DNA from: Sphingomonas carotinifaciens
Lineage (GTDB): Bacteria; Pseudomonadota; Alphaproteobacteria; Sphingomonadales; Sphingomonadaceae
DNA length: 64,000 bases
Assembly: GCF_009789535.1 (NCBI RefSeq)
Contig: NZ_WSUT01000007.1
Location: forward strand, 1 to 64,000
Direction: 5' to 3'
Shown: piece after piece, positions 59,436-64,000 of the stretch
Layout: each line of letters opens with the position of its first letter
Position numbering within the stretch: position 1 is the first letter of the stretch
Program-made: the position numbers and the translations under genes
Notes under the pieces: generated by a model
What the model was told of the DNA's origin: nothing
Database searches by the model: none
Seen by the model: the letters and a program-made list of their open reading frames with translations, nothing else

Positions 59436-60442
59436 CGTCGACCGCACATCTGCGCCTCCCTGACCCGGCGATCGGGGGCGATGTCGTCCCGCTGCGTGGC
59501 ACGACCGATGTCTACCTCGCCGCCTATCTGGCGCCGTTCGCCTCTTGGTTCGCCGATGACACGGTTACCGAGATCCTCGTCAACGAGCCGGGGTTGGTGT
59601 GGATCGAGGCAGGCGGGACCATGCGTCGCGAAAAGGTGCCGGCGATCGACGACCAGGCGATCCGCCGTCTTGCCGAGCAGGTCGCGCGCGTCAGCCACCA
59701 GGGGATCAACCGCGAGCGACCGCTTCTTGCGGCGACGTTGCCGGACGGCACCCGCGTTCAGTTCGCCGGGCCGCCCGCCACCCGGGGGCACTGGGCAATG
59801 GCGATGCGGCGACATCGGCTCGTCGAAACGACGCTGGACGCCTATGCACGGCCGCGGGACGGCGCGGCTCAGGCTGTCCCACCGGAAGCGGATGCGGCAG
59901 AGGATCCGATCGGATATCTCCGCGCGTGCGTCGCCGCGCGTCGCACCATCCTGATCAGTGGCGGCACCTCATCGGGCAAGACGACATTTCTCAACGCGCT
60001 GCTGCGTGAGGTGTCGCCGGAGCAACGGATTGTGATCGTCGAGGATACGCCCGAGATCCGCTTGGCGGGCGGGAACGGCATCGGTCTGCTCGCGGTCAAG
60101 GGAGAGACGGGGGAAGCGCGTGTCACCACGGACGACCTGCTGCAGGCAGCGTTGCGGTTGCGCCCCGATCGGATCGTGTTGGGCGAGCTTCGCGGCGTGG
60201 AGGCGGTAAGCTTCCTGCGCGCGATCAACACCGGCCACCCCGGCTCATTCTCCACGATCCATGCCAACAGCCCGGCGGGTGCGCTGGACCAGCTCGCCTT
60301 GATGGTGATGCAGGCCGGTCTCGGTCTTAGTCGGATGGATACGCTCGCCTACGCCAAGTCGGTGATCGATGTGGTCGTCCAGCTCGATCGGCAGGATGGC
60401 CGGCGGGGAATCGCCGCGGTGACGCCGACGAGCAATCTTTGA
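59432..60442 (+). CDS. virB11: VirB11 traffic ATPase
   Basis: The 336-residue protein has the N-terminal VirB11 domain (FADDTVTEILVNEPGLVWIEAGG), Walker A GGTSSGKTTFLNAL, the Asp box VIVEDTPEIRL, and the Walker B/His region LRPDRIVLGELRGVEA and GSFSTIHANS. It switches the machine between pilus assembly and substrate transfer with VirB4. The ATG overlaps the virB10 stop. Confidence 0.94.
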   Translation: MTSTAHLRLPDPAIGGDVVPLRGTTDVYLAAYLAPFASWFADDTVTEILVNEPGLVWIEAGGTMRREKVPAIDDQAIRRLAEQVARVSHQGINRERPLLAATLPDGTRVQFAGPPATRGHWAMAMRRHRLVETTLDAYARPRDGAAQAVPPEADAAEDPIGYLRACVAARRTILISGGTSSGKTTFLNALLREVSPEQRIVIVEDTPEIRLAGGNGIGLLAVKGETGEARVTTDDLLQAALRLRPDRIVLGELRGVEAVSFLRAINTGHPGSFSTIHANSPAGALDQLALMVMQAGLGLSRMDTLAYAKSVIDVVVQLDRQDGRRGIAAVTPTSNL

Positions 60443-60482
60443 GACACAACTGCAAGCAAGTAGGGACGAGAGGAGAAAAGAG

Positions 60483-60662
60483 ATGGGTTCGATGAGCATG
60501 GTGCATTGGGTTGTCGTCGTCGCGGCAATGACCTTGTTGTTCGGCGGCGGCCGTATCGCGAGCAGCATGGGCGATCTGGGCAAGGGTCTGAAGGCTTTCC
60601 GGCGTGAGATGGCGGACGCAGAAGCAGCTCCGCCACGACTGGAAGCGCCGGCTGACCATTGA
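60483..60662 (+). CDS. TatA/E-like twin-arginine translocase subunit
   Basis: A 59-residue frame reads MGSMSMVHWVVVVAAMTLLF, then the TatA signature FGGGRIASSMGDLGKGLKAFRREM and an acidic tail (ADAEAAPPRLEAPADH). This is one short transmembrane helix, a hinge and an amphipathic helix, the standard TatA/TatE design, only a little shorter than usual. AGGAG lies 9 bases upstream. It sits 40 bases after virB11 and 12 bases before the histidine kinase, so it is part of the secretion operon. Two Tat-signal proteins are encoded in the neighbouring dioxygenase-like pair. Confidence 0.82.
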   Translation: MGSMSMVHWVVVVAAMTLLFGGGRIASSMGDLGKGLKAFRREMADAEAAPPRLEAPADH

Positions 60663-60674
60663 TAGCATTGCATC

Positions 60675-62837
60675 GTGGCAGTGACGGAACAGGCAGGACG
60701 GCGCGATCGTAGGCTGGGGAGGTTCTCCGGCCCGCCGCTGATCGTCCGGTTCATCGGCTTGGTCGTCGGCGCGCTGATTGCTGCGCAGCTGGTGACCTTG
60801 CTGTTGACACTTGTCCTGCCGCCAGCCCCGCCACGCGAATATGCCCTCGCCGATATCGCGGCCGCGCTGCGAAACGAAGATCAGGCGGGCGACCGGTTCG
60901 ACAGGGTGGTACAGTCCGGTCCACCTGATCTTTCTACGCAGGGTTGGTTCGTCTCGGAAAGCTCGCGTGACAAGCTGGCCGGTCTTCTGCGCCGGCCGGT
61001 GGCCGACGTTGCCCTCGGCTTCTATACGCAATTGCCGGTCGGAGGCGCGGTGGAGCCGGTCTCGGCGCCCGACCGCCTGCCTGATGACGCCGAGCGCCAG
61101 AGAGGTGCGGCGGCGGAGCCGATCGCGCCTCCGGCGGCGCTAGCAGCGGCGGCGATGCAGGAGGCGACGCTTGTTCCGGCCGTACTCTTCGAGACGCGCG
61201 CAGTGATGACGCCCGCTGCCTTGCTGCAGGTTGGCCCCGGAGGTCCGCCCGGAGGCGGCTTCCCCGGGGGAGGGCCGCCTGGGGGCGGCTTCCCCGGTTC
61301 CGGTCTTCCTGGCGGCGGTTTTCCGCAGTCGCTCCCGCCGGCGGGGCGTCCGCAAAGCCAAGTGCCGCTCCCACAAGTCCCCAGGCAGCCTCAGATCGAC
61401 CGGCAGCCGCTGTCAATGCCCTCGGCGTCGAGCCCCGCTCCCAGCACCGCGCAAGGGGCCTCCGCAGGTCCCCCGCCTCAGTCGGCGTTGCCTACGGTCC
61501 CCTCGCAGGCAGGGCCGCCGACCGGATTGAACGGTCCACAGTCGCCCGGTGCGATTGGCGGCTTGCCTCCACAACTGCCGCTAGTGCCGGACGTCACGCA
61601 GGGTCGTCGCGGCGACCTGCCGGTCCCGCAAAGCGCACCGACGGCGACACGGACGCCGACGTCAAGGTCTCTCAGCGAGGCGCTGGTAGCCCCTGAGGCC
61701 TTGCTTCCGAACCGGACGGTGCCGATTCCCGCGACCCCAGCGATCTCGCTGCCGGAGGAGGCCGCAAGCCCGACGACCGACGCTGCGCCGGTCGTGGCGC
61801 CGGCACCTGCGCCGATCGGCACGCCGGTGCCCATTGTTCGACCATCGACGGGGTTCTTCGGGCTTGCACCGTCGCCTTTCGTGGAGGGCGATTTCATCGC
61901 CGGTGTTCGGAGACCGGATGGTCGTTGGGTGGTCGTCAGTCCGCGGGCCGAAGGCTTCCCGAACGCCTGGCAGCGACGCGTCGCGCTATGGTTCTTGCTG
62001 TCGCTGCTCGCGGTCGCGCCGATCGCATGGCTGTTCGCACGACGCATCGTTGGGCCGCTCAACGATTTCGCCTATGCAGCGGATGTACTGGGGCGCGACC
62101 CAGGCGCGGCGGTTCTGCCCCTTGACGGACCCGCCGAGATCGGTCGAGCAGCGCATGCCTTCAACCAGATGCAGAGCCGTCTTCGCAGCTTTGTCGACGA
62201 TCGGACCGCCATGATCGGGGCGATCAGCCATGACCTGCGGACGCCGCTCACTCGGCTTCGATTCCGAATCGAGGATGTGCCCGACGATCAGCAGGAGGGA
62301 TTGCGCGAGGAGGTGGCGGAAATGGAGGAGATGATTTCTTCCGTGATCGCGTTCATGCGGGACGCGTCCATCCCCAACGCGAGGGAACGCCGGGACTTCG
62401 CCGAATTGGTCGATGACGTGATCGAAGACGCGACGATGTTGGGAGACGTGGAAACAGGTCGACTTGAAAGCGCGATCGTCGACATCGATCCTTTGGGGAT
62501 GCGCCGCGTGCTCGACAACTTGCTGACCAACGCAATGAAGTACGGGGGAGGGCACACCCGTGTGGCGCTGACGGTTGAGAATGATATCGCCATCGCCGAC
62601 ATCATCGATAACGGCCCCGGGGTTCCCGACAGCGAGCTCGAGCGGATTTTCGAACCCTTTTATCGTAGCGAGGCGGCGCGGACCTCCGGTCGGGAGGGCA
62701 GTGGTCTCGGCCTGGCCGTGTGTCGCTCGATCGCACGGGCCCATGGCGGTGACGTTGCGCTGTTTCGTTCGGCCGATGGCTTCACGGCTCGCGTGACTCT
62801 GCCACTCGCTTTCACCGACGATCGCCGGGCCGCGTGA
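60675..62837 (+). CDS. Sensor histidine kinase with an unusually long Pro/Gly-rich periplasmic region
   Basis: The 720-residue protein has two membrane segments (about 22-48 and 436-460) that enclose a periplasmic region of nearly 390 residues. Residues about 183-400 are dominated by Gly/Pro repeats (GGPPGGGFPGGGPPGGGFPG) and Pro/Ser/Ala stretches. HAMP, HisKA (AISHDLRTPLTRLRFRIEDV, His519) and HATPase_c follow (DNLLTNAMKYGG, IIDNGPGVPDSELERIFEPFYR, GSGLGLAVCRSIARAHGG). It uses a GTG start. The likely partner is the OmpR-type regulator at 51656. Confidence 0.88.
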   Translation: MAVTEQAGRRDRRLGRFSGPPLIVRFIGLVVGALIAAQLVTLLLTLVLPPAPPREYALADIAAALRNEDQAGDRFDRVVQSGPPDLSTQGWFVSESSRDKLAGLLRRPVADVALGFYTQLPVGGAVEPVSAPDRLPDDAERQRGAAAEPIAPPAALAAAAMQEATLVPAVLFETRAVMTPAALLQVGPGGPPGGGFPGGGPPGGGFPGSGLPGGGFPQSLPPAGRPQSQVPLPQVPRQPQIDRQPLSMPSASSPAPSTAQGASAGPPPQSALPTVPSQAGPPTGLNGPQSPGAIGGLPPQLPLVPDVTQGRRGDLPVPQSAPTATRTPTSRSLSEALVAPEALLPNRTVPIPATPAISLPEEAASPTTDAAPVVAPAPAPIGTPVPIVRPSTGFFGLAPSPFVEGDFIAGVRRPDGRWVVVSPRAEGFPNAWQRRVALWFLLSLLAVAPIAWLFARRIVGPLNDFAYAADVLGRDPGAAVLPLDGPAEIGRAAHAFNQMQSRLRSFVDDRTAMIGAISHDLRTPLTRLRFRIEDVPDDQQEGLREEVAEMEEMISSVIAFMRDASIPNARERRDFAELVDDVIEDATMLGDVETGRLESAIVDIDPLGMRRVLDNLLTNAMKYGGGHTRVALTVENDIAIADIIDNGPGVPDSELERIFEPFYRSEAARTSGREGSGLGLAVCRSIARAHGGDVALFRSADGFTARVTLPLAFTDDRRAA

Positions 62838-63769
62838 CGTTGGTTCTACATCGGCTGTCCTATGTCTGTGCGGCGCTGGTAACGGCGTTTTTCGGGTATC
62901 CAGGGGCCGCGGGTGCGCAAACCGTGGAAAACGAAGGCGAGAGTACGACCGAAGCTGGGGTGCGATCGTCGCAAGCGCCTGATCAGGACCCGCCATCTCA
63001 GCCAGACTGGATCGCGACGGTCAGCGCCGGGGTGATCGATCGCGACGGTGACGCCACCAGGCCGTTCTTCGTAGGCGGCCTCAGCCGGCGGCTCGGACGT
63101 GGCTATGTTCGCGTTGCGGCCACAGAGTTCCGAAGCGCGCTCCGCCAGATCGATGCGGTGCTCCCCTCTCGATATACCATCGTGTCCGCTGGTGTCGGCG
63201 GCACCTTCGGCAGTTGGTTCGTCGATGCGTACGGCTCGATCGGTCGGCAGAAATATGGCGGCGTGACGACGAATCTCGGGACGCGCGAGAGTCAGGTTGG
63301 CGATAGCAGCGGCATCTACGGCGCTGCCGTGAGCGGCGGCCGCTTCGTCGCCCTCAGCCGCCGTCTCTACCTGACCCCGAGCGCGGCTATCCAGTACAGC
63401 GCCAGCAGAGCACTGCGTTCAACGATCTCGATGCAGGGGCCGCTGGACTATGAAACGGACGAGCGAGCCTGGACGGGTAGCGCAACGCTCAGGCTGGATC
63501 GATATCTCGGAGGTTCGAACCAGCATCTTGCCGGCCTGTCGATCAGCCGTGTTCAGACGAGCAACGGTGCAACCGCCCTATCGGCAGGCGGCGGGCCGGG
63601 GGTCAGCGCAACGACGGTGAGCGTGGCCGATGGCTGGTTCATCTTAGGATCCTCGGCAGCCATCCGCGTTGCGCCCCGGCTGTGGCTGGACGGTGCTCTC
63701 AACCGGACTTTCGGGGCCCAATCCGGCAATTATGTCGTCGGCTCGCTTGGCCTGAGGATCGGGTTCTAA
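62834..63769 (+). CDS. Outer-membrane beta-barrel protein
   Basis: The 311-residue protein has a signal peptide (LSYVCAALVTAFFGYPGAAGAQ) and a beta-rich pattern of alternating segments (WIATVSAGVIDRDGD, RYTIVSAGVGGTFGSWFVDAY, LYLTPSAAIQYSA). It ends GSLGLRIGF with a terminal Phe, as outer-membrane barrels do. The GTG start overlaps the kinase stop (GTGA). It could be the channel or surface sensor linked to the kinase; no family was recognised. Confidence 0.75.
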   Translation: MTLVLHRLSYVCAALVTAFFGYPGAAGAQTVENEGESTTEAGVRSSQAPDQDPPSQPDWIATVSAGVIDRDGDATRPFFVGGLSRRLGRGYVRVAATEFRSALRQIDAVLPSRYTIVSAGVGGTFGSWFVDAYGSIGRQKYGGVTTNLGTRESQVGDSSGIYGAAVSGGRFVALSRRLYLTPSAAIQYSASRALRSTISMQGPLDYETDERAWTGSATLRLDRYLGGSNQHLAGLSISRVQTSNGATALSAGGGPGVSATTVSVADGWFILGSSAAIRVAPRLWLDGALNRTFGAQSGNYVVGSLGLRIGF

Positions 63770-63849
63770 TCGCAAGTATCGTGGACGCGGTCGTGCCGGC
63801 GCTCGGCGCGTTTGACGGGTTCGGAGACAGTCGGAGGGAGGGCCGGTGG

Positions 63850-64000
63850 TTACGGCTGTCGACCGTCCACGTAGTTTGCCGTGAACTGCTCGACCATCGC
63901 CATGAACGTCGCGCGTCGTTCGGCGACCGCCGTTCTGATGCTCGTCAGCTCGTTCGCCAGTGCGGCAGGGGCCTGCTCATCCAGGCGACGACACCGCCCC
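63850..64000 (-). CDS. C-terminal end of a reverse-strand gene (partial)
   Basis: The frame enters at the window edge and reads RRLDEQAPAALANELTSIRT, then AVAERRATFMAMVEQFTANYV, and ends DGRQP at a TAA at 63850. It is helical and coiled-coil-like. The N-terminal part is outside the window, so no function is given. Confidence 0.6.
   Translation of the reverse strand, partial: GRCRRLDEQAPAALANELTSIRTAVAERRATFMAMVEQFTANYVDGRQP

Overview
The window is high-GC DNA that looks like a sphingomonad (order Sphingomonadales, Alphaproteobacteria). The signs are a long TonB-dependent receptor in a catabolic cluster, a MucR/Ros regulator, DUF2493 and DUF3768 plasmid genes, and a compact VirB-type secretion locus. 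From about 22.9 kb onward the gene content (IS481-type element, MOB relaxase, ParA, SSB, MucR, VirB genes) is that of a plasmid or an integrated conjugative element. I cannot tell which from the window, and I recognise no replication initiator with certainty.

Region 1 (1-22.7 kb) is a catabolic island that I read as degrading aromatic C-/O-glycosides, probably plant flavonoid-type compounds. The key genes are a two-subunit C-glycoside deglycosidase (17716-19106), a GMC oxidoreductase with its small Tat-type subunit (13674-15997) suited to oxidising the sugar at C3, and a GH3 beta-glucosidase with a PA14 insert (8775-11120). Around them lie three MFS transporters, a TonB receptor and a ring-cleavage branch: extradiol dioxygenase, C-C hydrolase, cyclase-family hydrolase, FAH-family enzyme and a RibB-like protein. 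A luciferase-like monooxygenase pairs with an FMN reductase. A TetR regulator sits in the middle. Four copies of one palindrome, TNAGAAY-N4-ATTCTRA-like with constant spacing, lie in the promoter regions of all the main transcription units, which defines a local regulon.

Region 2 (22.9-35.3 kb) carries the IS481-type element, whose transposase stop codon lies in the CTAG target duplication. It also has a MobC-relaxase mobilisation operon with upstream palindromes and a ParA/ribbon-helix-helix partition pair. About 1 kb of noncoding DNA follows, with a 10-unit tandem array of 9-bp repeats (candidate centromere). After a DUF3800 gene and a winged-helix gene comes a tight three-gene operon that I read as an anti-phage module: a Shedu-like DUF4263 protein, a PD-(D/E)xK endonuclease with an AbiJ-like N-terminus, and a HEPN-motif protein. 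A large nested hairpin lies just upstream.

Region 3 (35.2-48.4 kb) is accessory backbone: DUF3768, SRAP, SSB, DUF2493, MucR lacking its zinc cysteines, several small proteins missed by length cut-offs, a Leu/Val-type dehydrogenase with an ACT protein and a divergent Lrp regulator, and a single-domain response regulator. SSB and DUF2493 share a conserved leader at the same distance from their start codons.

Region 4 (48.5-64 kb) holds two tandem Tat-exported intradiol-dioxygenase-like proteins, an OmpR-type response regulator, then virB1-B2-B3-B4-B6-B9-B10-B11. This is followed without a break by a TatA-like gene, a histidine kinase with a very long Pro/Gly-rich sensor region, and an outer-membrane protein. 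VirB5, VirB7, VirB8 and VirD4 are not seen. The response regulator and kinase flank the secretion genes and probably form one signalling pair.
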